This document shows positions 51,826-60,768 of a stretch of 64,000 bases of DNA, in pieces (position 1 is the first letter of the stretch; every line of letters begins with the position of its first letter). The notes under the pieces were generated by a model. That model was not told the DNA's origin, made no database searches, and saw only the letters and a program-made list of their open reading frames with translations. The position numbers were made by a program, and so were the translations under genes. Origin of the DNA: Candidatus Rokuibacteriota bacterium (GTDB lineage: Bacteria; Methylomirabilota; Methylomirabilia; Rokubacteriales; CSP1-6); contig QHRW01000020.1 in NCBI GenBank assembly GCA_003220265.1, positions 16,769 to 80,768 of the forward strand, given 5' to 3'.

Positions 51826-53871
51826 ATGACGCTCGAGACCACCGCCTGCGTGCTGGCCTACATGGTCCTGGCCTACCTCGGCGGCGCCGTCGCCGCGCTG
51901 CTGCCGCTCCGCCCGGATCTCACGCGCGCGCTCAGCGCGGCGGCGGCCATCGGCGGCGCCGTGGCCGGCATCGTGCTGGCGGCGCGGGTGCTGATCGGCG
52001 GCGCGCCGTTCGCCCTCACGGTGCCGGCGCTGCTGTCGGTGGGTGGCGGGCTCGCGCTGCGGCTCGACACGCTGGGCGCGTTCTTCCTGATCCTGGTCGG
52101 CGTGGTGGCGGCGCCGGCCGCGCTCTACGGCGCCGGCTACAGCCGGGCCTACACGGGCCGCTACTCGCTGCGCTGGCTGGGCGCCATGCTCAACCTGTTC
52201 CTGCTGACGATGAGCGTGGTCACGCTGGCCGACAACGTGCTGACGTTCGTGCTGGCGTGGGAGGCGATGTCGCTCGCGTCCTACTTCCTCGTCATGACCG
52301 AGCACGAGCGCGCCGACACGGTGGCGGCCGGCGGCTGGTACCTGGCCATGACCCACGTGGGGCTGGCGCTGATCCTCTCCGCGTTCCTGCTGCTGGTGCC
52401 ACCGAGCGGCGGCGGCAGCTTCGCCGAGCTGCGCGGGATGGCCGTCACGCTGTCGCCGTCGCTGCGCGGCGTCGTGTTCGTGCTGGCCGTGCTCGGCTTC
52501 GGCAGCAAGGCCGGCCTGGTGCCGCTGCACGTGTGGCTGCCGCGCGCGCATCCGGCGGCGCCCAGCCACGTCTCCGCCCTCATGTCGGGCGTGATGGTGA
52601 AGCTCGGCGTCTACGGCATCCTGCGCGTCGCGCTCGATCTGCTCGGCGTGGGGCCGGCCTGGTGGGGCGCGCTGCTGATCGGGCTGGGCGCGGCCTCGGC
52701 GCTGGTCGGCGTGCTGTACGCGCTGATGGAGGACGACCTCAAGCGGCTGCTGGCGTACTCGAGCGTGGAGAACGTCGGGCTGATCTTCATCGGCGTCGGC
52801 GCCGGACTGCTCTTCACGAGCCTGCGCGAGCCGGCCGCCGCCGCGCTGGCCCTGGCCGCCGCCCTCTATCACGCGCTGAACCACGCCGTGTTCAAGGGCT
52901 TGCTGTTCCTCGGGGCCGGCGCCGTCGCCCACGCCACCGGCACCCGCGACATGAACCGGCTGGGCGGCCTCGTGCGCCGGCTGCCGTGGACGGCCGCGTG
53001 CTTCCTCGTCGGCGCCCTCGCCATCGGCGGGCTGCCGCCCTTCAACGGCTTCGTGAGCGAGTGGCTGCTGTTCCAGTCGCTGCTGCCGGCCATCGGCAGC
53101 TCGGCGCCGCTGGTGGCTCCCGTGATGACGCTCGCCGTCGGCGCGCTGGCGCTGACCGCCGGACTGGCCGCCGCCGCCTTCGTGAAGGCCTTCGGCATCA
53201 CCTTCCTGGCGCTGCCGCGCTCGGTGGAGGCGCGCGAGGCCCACGAGGCAACCGCCACGATGCGCGCGTCGATGGTCGTGCTGGCCGCGCTGTGCGCGCT
53301 GCTCGGTCTCGGCGCCGCCTTCGTGCTGCCGGCGCTGGGCGGCATCGTGGCCGGCTACGCCGGGCTGCCGCGCGTCGTCCCGCCGCTGACGGCCGGCGCG
53401 CTGCTGCTGCCGCCCGGCGGCGGCGCTTCGATGTCGCCCTCGCTGGTGGCCATCGGCCTGCTGCTGGCGATGGGCGCGGCGTGGGTCGCCGTGCGCGTGG
53501 GCGCCGCCCGCGGCCTGCGGGTGAGCGACACGTGGGGCTGCGGGCGCATCGGCCAGACGCCGCGCATGGAGTACACGTCCACCGCGTACGCGGAACCGCT
53601 GCGGCGCGTGTTCGCCGAGCTCTACCGGCCGACGGAAGACCTGACGATCGACGTCCATCCGGAGTCGCGGTACTTCGTGCAGTCCATCGCCTACCGCAGC
53701 GAGATCGTGCCGTGGTTCGAGCGCTACGTGTACGGCCCGCTGGTGCGGCGCGTGGCGGCCGTCGCCGGCCGCACGCGCGCGATCCAGTCGGGCTCCGCCC
53801 ACGCGTATCTCGCGTACCTCGTCGTCGCGCTGCTGGCGCTGCTGGCCATCTCGCTGGCCTGGAGCGGCTGA
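51826..53871 (+). CDS. HyfB/NuoL-like antiporter-type membrane subunit
   Basis: This 681-residue protein has about 16 helices and the proton-channel residues of the antiporter family: LAWEAMSLASYFLVM, VLGFGSKAGLVPLHVWLPRAHPAAPSHVSALMSGVMVKLGVYG (key Lys), YALMEDDLKRLLAYSSVENVG, NHAVFKGLLFLGAG. The C-terminal part (VSDTWGCGRIGQTPRMEYTSTAYAEPLRRVFAEL) is typical of HyfB/HycC rather than NuoL. It should move ions when the complex turns over. Confidence 0.92.
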   Translation: MTLETTACVLAYMVLAYLGGAVAALLPLRPDLTRALSAAAAIGGAVAGIVLAARVLIGGAPFALTVPALLSVGGGLALRLDTLGAFFLILVGVVAAPAALYGAGYSRAYTGRYSLRWLGAMLNLFLLTMSVVTLADNVLTFVLAWEAMSLASYFLVMTEHERADTVAAGGWYLAMTHVGLALILSAFLLLVPPSGGGSFAELRGMAVTLSPSLRGVVFVLAVLGFGSKAGLVPLHVWLPRAHPAAPSHVSALMSGVMVKLGVYGILRVALDLLGVGPAWWGALLIGLGAASALVGVLYALMEDDLKRLLAYSSVENVGLIFIGVGAGLLFTSLREPAAAALALAAALYHALNHAVFKGLLFLGAGAVAHATGTRDMNRLGGLVRRLPWTAACFLVGALAIGGLPPFNGFVSEWLLFQSLLPAIGSSAPLVAPVMTLAVGALALTAGLAAAAFVKAFGITFLALPRSVEAREAHEATATMRASMVVLAALCALLGLGAAFVLPALGGIVAGYAGLPRVVPPLTAGALLLPPGGGASMSPSLVAIGLLLAMGAAWVAVRVGAARGLRVSDTWGCGRIGQTPRMEYTSTAYAEPLRRVFAELYRPTEDLTIDVHPESRYFVQSIAYRSEIVPWFERYVYGPLVRRVAAVAGRTRAIQSGSAHAYLAYLVVALLALLAISLAWSG

Positions 53872-53872
53872 C

Positions 53873-54814
53873 GTGGTGCCGTGGGCGATCGAGATCGTGC
53901 AAGCGGCGCTGGTGCTGGCGCTGGCCCCGGGGCTGGTCGGCGTCGTGCGCTGGCTCAAGGCGCGGCTGCAGAGCCGGCGGGGCGCACCCCCGTGGCAGCC
54001 CTACTACGAGCTGCGCAAGCTGTTCGGCAAGGAGGTCGTCGTCTCCAGCAACGCCTCCTGGCTCTTCCGCCTGGCGCCGTACGTCGTCTTCGCCAGCACG
54101 GCGGCCGCGGCCTGCCTCGTGCCATCGCTGGCCGTCGGGCGGCCGCTCGACGCCGTCGGCGACCTGCTGGTCGTCGTCTATCTGCTGTTGCTCGGCACCG
54201 TGTTTCTCTCGCTGGCCGGGCTCGATCCCGGCTCGGCCTTCGGCGGCATGGGCTCCAGCCGCGAGATGACCGTGGCCGCGCTGGCCGAGCCCACGGTGGC
54301 GCTGGCGATCTTCGCGCTGGCGCTCAGCGCGGGCTCGACCAACCTGGGCCAGATCGTCGGCCGCACGCTGACCGATCCGGCCGCCGCGCTGAGCCCCGGC
54401 CATCTCTTCGCGTTCGCCGCGCTGTTCGTGGTGATGCTGGCCGAGACCGGACGGCTGCCGGTCGACAACCCGGCCACGCACCTCGAGCTCACGATGATCC
54501 ACGAGGCGATGGTGCTGGAGTACTCGGGCCGCTACCTGGCGCTGATCGAGTGGGCCGCCGCGCTGAAGCTGCTGGTGTTCTTCGCGCTGCTCGGCAACCT
54601 CTTCCTGCCGTGGGGAGTCGCGGTGGCGGCGACGCCGGTCGCGCTCACGCTGGCCCTCGGCAGCTTGCTGTTGAAACTCGCCGTCATCGCGGTGGTGGTG
54701 GCGGTGCTGGAGACGCGCGTGGCCAAGCTGCGCCTGTTCCGGGTGCCCGAGCTGCTCAGCGTGTCGTTCGTGCTGGCGCTGCTCGCGGTGACCTCGTCGT
54801 TCCTGGCCCGGTAG
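53873..54814 (+). CDS. HyfC/HycD (NuoH-like) membrane subunit
   Basis: This 313-residue membrane protein matches the NuoH/HycD family: VRWLKARLQSRRGAPPWQPYYELRKLFGKEVV, FGGMGSSREMTVAALAEPTVAL, LAETGRLPVDNPATHLELTMIHEAMVLEYSGRYLALIEW. The PVDNPATHLELTMIHEA loop contains the conserved acids that contact the hydrophilic arm. GTG start follows the HyfB stop by one base. Confidence 0.92.
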   Translation: MVPWAIEIVQAALVLALAPGLVGVVRWLKARLQSRRGAPPWQPYYELRKLFGKEVVVSSNASWLFRLAPYVVFASTAAAACLVPSLAVGRPLDAVGDLLVVVYLLLLGTVFLSLAGLDPGSAFGGMGSSREMTVAALAEPTVALAIFALALSAGSTNLGQIVGRTLTDPAAALSPGHLFAFAALFVVMLAETGRLPVDNPATHLELTMIHEAMVLEYSGRYLALIEWAAALKLLVFFALLGNLFLPWGVAVAATPVALTLALGSLLLKLAVIAVVVAVLETRVAKLRLFRVPELLSVSFVLALLAVTSSFLAR

Positions 54815-55471
54815 ATGGACTCGCTCTTCGCCCAGCTCGTGGTGCTGGAGTCGAGCCTGGCGCTCATCTTCGGGCTCGTGCTGCTGTGGCGGCGCGGCGT
54901 GCCGGCCTACGTCAACGCCTTCACCTGGCAGTCGATCGTGCTGGCGCTGGTCGCCGCCACGGTGGCGTGGTTCGGCCGCCAGCGCGAGCTCTACGTGGTG
55001 GCCGCGCTGCTGGTGCTGCTCAAGGTCATCGCCATCCCGCGCCTGCTGGCCCGCATGGAGCGCCGCTTCGCCACCGAGCGCGAGCTGGCGCCCTACGTGA
55101 ACACCGCCACCTCGCTGGTGGTGGCCGGCCTGCTGGTGCTGTTCGGCTACGCGGTGATGCGCCCGGTGGTGGCGGCCAGCGAGCTGCCGACGCGGGCCGC
55201 GATGCCGCTGGCCATGGGCCTGGTGCTGGTGAGCCTGTTCGTGGTGGTCAGCCGCAAGAAGGCGCTGACCCAGGTCATCGGCTTCCTGGTCCTGGAGAAC
55301 GGCATTGCGCTGCTGGCCCTGCTCGGCGCCTACGGCATCCCGCTCATCGTGGAGCTCGGCGTGTTCCTCGACGCGCTGATGGGTTTCCTGGTGATGCAGA
55401 TCTTCGTCTACCGCATCCACGAGACGTTCGAGACGCTCGACGTCGATCAGCTCGACCGGCTGCGGCACTGA
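54815..55471 (+). CDS. HyfE-like membrane subunit
   Basis: This 218-residue protein has about six to seven helices and the HyfE pattern (LYVVAALLVLLKVIAIPRLLARM, SRKKALTQVIGFLVLENGIALLALL, VELGVFLDALMGFLVMQIFVYRIHETF), with the conserved Glu in LVLENG and the Asp in LDALMG related to NuoK. The ATG directly follows the HyfC stop codon with no gap. Confidence 0.9.
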   Translation: MDSLFAQLVVLESSLALIFGLVLLWRRGVPAYVNAFTWQSIVLALVAATVAWFGRQRELYVVAALLVLLKVIAIPRLLARMERRFATERELAPYVNTATSLVVAGLLVLFGYAVMRPVVAASELPTRAAMPLAMGLVLVSLFVVVSRKKALTQVIGFLVLENGIALLALLGAYGIPLIVELGVFLDALMGFLVMQIFVYRIHETFETLDVDQLDRLRH

Positions 55472-55475
55472 GCCG

Positions 55476-56930
55476 ATGATCTTCGTCTTCCTCCTCGCTC
55501 CGGCGGTGGCGAGCGCGCTGCTCGCGCTCGTGGTGCGGCCGTACCGTGCCGCCGTCGGCTGGGCCAACGGGGCGCTGTCGCTGGTGGCGGTGGGCGCCGC
55601 GCTGGCCCTCTGGCGCGAGGTGCTGGGCGGGCGGGTGCCCGTGGCCGGGCCCGACGATCTGCTGCGCGCGGACGCGCTCTCCACGCTGCTGGCCTTTTGC
55701 GTGAGCCTGGTGGGCGCCCTGGCGGCGTGGCTGGGGCCCGGCCTCGGCGACGACAGCTGGGACGCGACTCAGGCGCGACGCTTCCGGATCTTCGCCAACC
55801 TGTTCGTCTTCACGATGCTGTTCGCCGTCACCACCGACAACGTGGGCTTCATGTGGGTGGCCATCGAGGCCACCACCATCACCTCGGCGCTGCTGATCCC
55901 GCTGCACGCCAGCAAGGCCTCGGTGGAGGCGTCGTGGAAGTACATCCTCATCGGCTCGGTCGGCATCGCGCTGGCGTTCGCCGGCACCGTGCTGGCCTAC
56001 TTCGACTTCTCCACGCTGGTCGGCCGCGAGACCACCGCGCTGAGCTGGACGCTGCTGCGCGAGGTGGCGCCGGCCCTCAACCCGCGCGTGCTGGAGCTGG
56101 CGTTCGTCTTCATCCTCATCGGCTACGGCACCAAGGCCGGCGTGGCGCCCATGCACACCTGGCTGCCCGACGCCCACTCGGAGGCGCCCTCCGCGCTGAG
56201 CGCGATGATGTCGGGCGTGCTGCTGGCCGTGGCGCTCTACGCGATCGTGCGCTGGCAGGCGGTGGTGGGCCGCGCGGCGGTCAGCCCCGGCTTCGCCGAG
56301 AACGTCATCGGGCTGCTCGGCGTGCTCTCGCTGGCCATCGGCGCGCTCAGCCTGGTCGCCCAGCGCAACTACAAGCGCTTGCTCGCCTACTCCAGCATCG
56401 AGCACACCGGGCTCATCTGCGTGGGGCTGGCGCTGGGCCCGCTCGGCGTGTTCGCCTCGATGCTGCACCTGCTCAACCACAGCCTGGCCAAGTCGACGAC
56501 GTTCCTGCTGGCCGGGCGCGTGCTCGGCCGCTACAAAACGGCGGAGATCGAGGGCGTCACCGGACTGCTGCGCACGATGCCGTGGACGGGCGGATTCTTC
56601 GCGGCCGGCATGCTGGCCGTGATCGGGCTGCCGCCGTTCGGCTTGTTCGTCTCCGAGTTCGCGCTGGTGCGGGCGGGCTTCGCGGCCGGCCGCCCGCTGA
56701 CGATCGCCCTGGTGCTGGCGCTCCTGGCCGTGGGCTTCGTCGGCGTGCTCGCCCATCTGAACCGCATGCTGTACGGGCCGCCGCCCGGCGGCGTGCCGAT
56801 CGGCGAGCGCGGGCACTGGGCGCTGGTGCCGCTCGGCGCCTGTCTGGCCGCGCTGATCGTGCTGGGGCTCACGGTGCCGGCCGCGCTGGACGGCCTGCTG
56901 GTGAGCATCGCGGGGATCGTGACGCCGTGA
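55476..56930 (+). CDS. HyfF/NuoN-like antiporter-type membrane subunit
   Basis: This 484-residue protein is the second antiporter-like subunit, with about 14 helices. Motifs: MWVAIEATTITSALLIPLHA, IGYGTKAGVAPMHTWLPDAHSEAPSALSAMMSGVLLAVALYA, LVAQRNYKRLLAYSSIEHTG, LNHSLAKSTTFLLAGRVL. Lys and Glu channel residues are present. ATG follows the HyfE stop by 4 bases; its end overlaps the large-subunit GTG. Confidence 0.92.
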   Translation: MIFVFLLAPAVASALLALVVRPYRAAVGWANGALSLVAVGAALALWREVLGGRVPVAGPDDLLRADALSTLLAFCVSLVGALAAWLGPGLGDDSWDATQARRFRIFANLFVFTMLFAVTTDNVGFMWVAIEATTITSALLIPLHASKASVEASWKYILIGSVGIALAFAGTVLAYFDFSTLVGRETTALSWTLLREVAPALNPRVLELAFVFILIGYGTKAGVAPMHTWLPDAHSEAPSALSAMMSGVLLAVALYAIVRWQAVVGRAAVSPGFAENVIGLLGVLSLAIGALSLVAQRNYKRLLAYSSIEHTGLICVGLALGPLGVFASMLHLLNHSLAKSTTFLLAGRVLGRYKTAEIEGVTGLLRTMPWTGGFFAAGMLAVIGLPPFGLFVSEFALVRAGFAAGRPLTIALVLALLAVGFVGVLAHLNRMLYGPPPGGVPIGERGHWALVPLGACLAALIVLGLTVPAALDGLLVSIAGIVTP

Positions 56931-58501
56931 GCCTGCCGGCCGCCGTCAGCGCCACCATCGCCGCCCGCTTGCCCGAGGCGCGCGACGTCCGCGTCGTGCG
57001 CGAGCGCGAGCTCCACTGCCGGCTGCGCCCCGCCGACGTGCCGCCGCTCGCGCGCCTGCTCATTCGGGAGCTGCGGGCCGACCTGCGGCTGATGGTGGCC
57101 ACCGATCGCCGCGCCGACCGCGGCGCGTTCGAGGTGAGTTACCTGTTCGCGCGGCCGCGCGAGGACTGGTTCGTGCAGGCCACCGTCGCCGTCGACGCCG
57201 CCGAGCCGACGATCCCGTCGCTGGCCACGCTGCACTATCCGGCCTCACGCTTCGAGCGCGAGATCGCCGACCTCTTCGGCATCCGCGCCCTCGGCCATCC
57301 CGACCCGCGGCCGCTGGTGCGCCACGCGTTCTGGCCGGCCGACTGGTTCCCGTTGCGCAAGGACGCCGCCCCCCGCGAGTTCCACGACGACGGCCAGCCG
57401 TTTCCGTTCCAGCAGGTCGGGGGCGAGGGCGTCTACGAGATCCCGGTGGGACCCGTGCACGCCGGCATCATCGAGCCCGGCCATTTCCGCTTCAGCGTGG
57501 TGGGCGAGACGATCATCGACATGAAGGCGCGTCTCTACTTCACGCACAAGGGGACGGAGAAGCTCTTCGAGGGCCGCGCGCCCGCCGCCGGCGTCGCGCT
57601 CGCCGAGCGCATCTCCGGCGACACCACCATCGGTCATGCGCTGGCCTTCTGCCAGGCGGTGGAGGCGGCCGCCGGCGTCACGGTGCCGATCCGGGCGCGC
57701 TGGCTGCGGCTGGTGCTGCTGGAGCTGGAGCGCCTCTACAACCACGTGGGCGACGTCGGCATGATCCTCAACGACACCGGCTTCGCCGTGGCCCACGCCC
57801 ACTGCTTCCGCATCCGCGAGCGCCTGCTGCGGCTGAACAAGCGCGTCACCGGCAACCGCCTGCTGCGCGGCGGCCTCGTCGTCGGCGGCGTGGCGATGGA
57901 CGCGCCTGCCGGCGTCGACGTGGCGGCTGAGGTGAACGCCGCGCTCCGCGACTTCGACGAGATCGTCGCCATCAGCCTGGCCAACACGCTGGTGGCCGAC
58001 CGTCTGGACGCCACCGGGCTGCTGACGACGCGCACCGCGCGCGACCACGGCGTGCTGGGCCTGGTGGCCCGCGCCTCCGGGATCGACGCCGACGTCCGCC
58101 GCGACCATCCGTTCGCGGCCTACCGCGAGGTCGTGCCGAACGTGGTCGTGAGCGACACGGGCGACGTGCGCGCCCGCACGCTGGTGCGCGTGCAGGAGGC
58201 GCGCGAGTCGGCGCGCCTGATCCGGCGCGCGCTGGAGACGCTGCCGGCCGGCCCGCTGACGGTGGCCGTGCCCACGCTGCCGCCCTTCGCGCCGGCGTTC
58301 TCGCTGGTGGAAGGCTGGCGCGGCGCGATCATCCACTGGGTGATGGGCGGCGCCGACGGCGCGCTGGAGCGCGTGAAGGTGCTCGACCCTTCGTTCCTGA
58401 ACTGGCCGGCGCTGTCGTACGCGCTGCTGAAGAACATCGTTCCCGACTTCCCGCTCTGCAACAAGTCGTTCAACCAGTCCTACTCCGGCAACGACCTGTA
58501 G
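56927..58501 (+). CDS. HyfG/HycE-like large subunit lacking all Ni-Fe ligands (Ehr type)
   Basis: This 524-residue protein fuses a NuoC-like N-terminal domain (LHYPASRFEREIADLFGIRALGHPDPRPLVRHAFWP) to a NuoD/hydrogenase large-subunit domain (GPVHAGIIEPGHFRFSVVGE, RLYFTHKGTEKLFEGR). Where hydrogenases have R-x-C-G-x-C it reads AERISGDTTIGHALAFCQAVE, and where they have DPCxxC it reads SFNQSYSGNDL at the very end. All four metal cysteines are therefore gone, so this is not a working NiFe hydrogenase but an Ehr-type relative. No maturation protease site is expected. Confidence 0.9.
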   Translation: MSLPAAVSATIAARLPEARDVRVVRERELHCRLRPADVPPLARLLIRELRADLRLMVATDRRADRGAFEVSYLFARPREDWFVQATVAVDAAEPTIPSLATLHYPASRFEREIADLFGIRALGHPDPRPLVRHAFWPADWFPLRKDAAPREFHDDGQPFPFQQVGGEGVYEIPVGPVHAGIIEPGHFRFSVVGETIIDMKARLYFTHKGTEKLFEGRAPAAGVALAERISGDTTIGHALAFCQAVEAAAGVTVPIRARWLRLVLLELERLYNHVGDVGMILNDTGFAVAHAHCFRIRERLLRLNKRVTGNRLLRGGLVVGGVAMDAPAGVDVAAEVNAALRDFDEIVAISLANTLVADRLDATGLLTTRTARDHGVLGLVARASGIDADVRRDHPFAAYREVVPNVVVSDTGDVRARTLVRVQEARESARLIRRALETLPAGPLTVAVPTLPPFAPAFSLVEGWRGAIIHWVMGGADGALERVKVLDPSFLNWPALSYALLKNIVPDFPLCNKSFNQSYSGNDL

Positions 58502-58694
58502 CGCCATCCGGGCGTGACAGCGTGTCACGCGGCGCCAGTTATCGTCCGTCAACCAGCCGACGCCCCCATGATTTCGCCCACCTACGGATTGGTCGGCTCT
58601 ATGCACCGGGAGGGGCTGCGGCTCGCGCGTCAGGCCGGGGGCTGGTGTGCCCCGGGTAGGCGATCTCAGAGCCGTCCTGCACTGGGAGAGTGCA

Positions 58695-59855
58695 ATGCTA
58701 CGGCGCACGATCTTCTCACTCGGCTTCGCGTTCGTGGTTGCCGCACCGACGACGTTCGCAATCTTGCCCGCGGTCGCGGATGACAACGGCAATCACTACG
58801 GCCGCGCGAGTTGGCTCCTGACCGCGTATCCCGAGCTATCGCAGGGCACGCTCACGCTGGGCGGTTCGTTCGGCGATGGCGCCGTGACGGTGTGGATCGC
58901 CGACGTGCAGCTCGACATCGTGAGCCAGTCGGCCAACGAGCTCGTCGTGACGCTGCCGACGGATCTTGCGCCCGGCACGTACCAGGTGCGCGTGGTGCGC
59001 GGGGAAGGGCGGGGCCAGTCCGCGTCGCTTTCCGTGGCGATCGGTTACTACGACGCGAGCGACGCCGAGCGGTTCGTCGGCCCGCAGGGTCCTGCCGGCC
59101 CGCAGGGGCCTGCCGGTCCGGTGGGGCCGCAGGGTCCGGCCGGTCCCGAGGGGGCTGCTGGCGCGACGGGTCAGCAAGGTCCTGCTGGCCCCACGGGCGC
59201 CGTGGGTCCGGTGGGTCCGCAGGGTCCCGCCGGTCCAGTGGGCGCGACGGGCGCAGTCGGTTCCCAGGGTCCCGTCGGTCCTGCCGGCGCTGTTGGTGCC
59301 GTGGGTCCCGTCGGCCCGGCCGGCCCGGTCGGCGCCACGGGTGCCGCCGGTGCGAATGGCGCGATGGGTCCGATTGGTCCGCAGGGCCCAGCCGGTCCGC
59401 AGGGTCCCGCGGGTCCGCAAGGCCCGGCGGGCTTGACGGGCCCGGGCGGCGCGCAGGGGCCGGCTGGCGCGCAGGGTCCGGTTGGTCCTGAAGGTCCCGT
59501 CGGTGCCGTGGGTCCGCAAGGGCCTCAGGGGGCGACGGGTACGCAAGGTCCCGCTGGTCCGGCCGGCCCGCAGGGCGTCCCCGGGCTGAGCGGATATCAG
59601 GTGGCGTCGATCACCACCAACGTGAACCTGGCCGGCCAGGTGGGCAGCCAGTCGATCGTCGTCAATTGCCCGGGGACGGCGAGCGTGCTGTCGGCGTACA
59701 TCTCCCGCGTCGTTCGTGCGCCGTTTCCCTCCGGCGTGAGCTGGACGGGCTGGCCGAGTGGACGTAGCCAGTGGACGTTCGCCTTGAGCAACTCCAACTT
59801 CTGGGGTTACGCCGACACCGTCGAGACCGGCGTCGTCTGCGCGAACACGAACTAG
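58695..59855 (+). CDS. Exported collagen-like protein with IPT/TIG-type N-terminal domain
   Basis: This 386-residue protein has a signal peptide ([22 protein letters not shown]), an Ig-like IPT/TIG-like domain (about 28-118; [40 protein letters not shown]), then about 55 uninterrupted Gly-X-Y triplets (about 129-296), rich in GPQ-GPA-GPV, and a C-terminal globular part ([21 protein letters not shown] to the end) that probably forms the trimer head. Such proteins build surface fibres. The 193 bases upstream hold no gene. Confidence 0.85.
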   Translation: MLRRTIFSLGFAFVVAAPTTFAILPAVADDNGNHYGRASWLLTAYPELSQGTLTLGGSFGDGAVTVWIADVQLDIVSQSANELVVTLPTDLAPGTYQVRVVRGEGRGQSASLSVAIGYYDASDAERFVGPQGPAGPQGPAGPVGPQGPAGPEGAAGATGQQGPAGPTGAVGPVGPQGPAGPVGATGAVGSQGPVGPAGAVGAVGPVGPAGPVGATGAAGANGAMGPIGPQGPAGPQGPAGPQGPAGLTGPGGAQGPAGAQGPVGPEGPVGAVGPQGPQGATGTQGPAGPAGPQGVPGLSGYQVASITTNVNLAGQVGSQSIVVNCPGTASVLSAYISRVVRAPFPSGVSWTGWPSGRSQWTFALSNSNFWGYADTVETGVVCANTN

Positions 59856-59901
59856 CCGATCGGCGCCGGGTGGGACGCGCGTCCCGCCCGGCGCCGCCGC
59901 C

Positions 59902-60768
59902 TCACGCGTCCTTGTAGCGATCCGCCAGCGCCATCTGATCCGTGACGCCGATCAGCGTGTTGAACTCCGCGAACGAGAAGTAGCGGTCGGCCAGCGCGAG
60001 CACGTCGTCGCGCCGGCGCACCTCGCCGAGGAAGTCGGCCATCGCCTTGGTCGCCACCATCAGCGTGTCGACGGGCAGGATGACGATCGCGTAGCGCAGC
60101 GCGCGCAGGGTGGCCATCGGCAGCAGCGGCGAGCGGCCGCCCGAAGCGTAGTTGTAGAGCAGCGGCGTGTCGAAGGCGCGCGCGACCTTCTCCACCTGGG
60201 CCTCGTCGCGCGGCGCCTCGATGAACAGCACGTCGGCGCCGGCCCGCGCCGCCGCCTCGCCACGCCGCAGGGCCTCGTCGAAGCCGACCGCCGAGATCGC
60301 GTCGGTGCGCGCGATGATCAGCAGATCGGGATCGCGTCGCGCCTCCACCGCCGCCCGGATCTTGCCGGCGAACTCGCCGAGCGGGACGATCTGGTGGCCG
60401 CTCAGGTGGCCGCAGCGCTTGGGCGCGACCTGGTCCTCGATGTGGAGCGCCGCCACCCCGGCCGCCTCGTACGCCTGCACGGTGCGCCGCACGCCCAGCG
60501 CGTTGCCGTAACCGGTGTCGGCGTCGGCGATCAGCGGGATGCCGACCGCCGCCGCCAGGTTGCGCGCGTGATCCGCCATCTCGGCGAGGCCGGCATAGCC
60601 GAGGTCGGGCAGCCCCAGGCGCGACGCCGACGTGCCATAGCCGGTCATGTACACGGCGGGGAAGCCGGCGCGCTCCACGAGCCGCGCCGACACGCCGTCG
60701 TAGGCGCCGGGGACCACCAGCGCGTTCTTCCGGTCGACCAGGCCGCGCAGCGTGCGGCGCAGGCTCAT
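59902..60768 (-). CDS. Isocitrate lyase/PEP mutase-family enzyme
   Basis: This 288-residue TIM-barrel enzyme has GAYDGVSARLVERAGFPAVYMTGYG, ADADTGYGN and the catalytic EDQVAPKRCGHLSGH. The K-R-C-G-H motif places it with C-C bond lyases (methylisocitrate lyase or oxaloacetate decarboxylase-like), not with PEP mutase (EDKxFPKxNS). Start ATG 60768; the site upstream is CCTTTGGG-type, in the palindromic repeat. It overlaps the M48 gene end by 4 bases. Confidence 0.87.
   Translation of the reverse strand: MSLRRTLRGLVDRKNALVVPGAYDGVSARLVERAGFPAVYMTGYGTSASRLGLPDLGYAGLAEMADHARNLAAAVGIPLIADADTGYGNALGVRRTVQAYEAAGVAALHIEDQVAPKRCGHLSGHQIVPLGEFAGKIRAAVEARRDPDLLIIARTDAISAVGFDEALRRGEAAARAGADVLFIEAPRDEAQVEKVARAFDTPLLYNYASGGRSPLLPMATLRALRYAIVILPVDTLMVATKAMADFLGEVRRRDDVLALADRYFSFAEFNTLIGVTDQMALADRYKDA

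Noticed and set aside
51369..58501. Active group 4 NiFe hydrogenase or formate hydrogenlyase
   Set aside because: All four Ni-Fe cysteines are missing and no maturation genes or ferredoxin-type subunit are seen.
58502..58694. Small gene or riboswitch upstream of the collagen-like gene
   Set aside because: No frame with a ribosome site or coding bias and no convincing conserved structure could be seen.
59070..59585. CRISPR-like array or DNA minisatellite
   Set aside because: The periodicity is 9 bases and encodes Gly-X-Y triplets in one long frame; there are no conserved repeat and unique spacer units.
59902..60768. Second PEP mutase for phosphonate synthesis
   Set aside because: The active-site motif is KRCGH, as in isocitrate-lyase-type enzymes, not EDKxFPKxNS.
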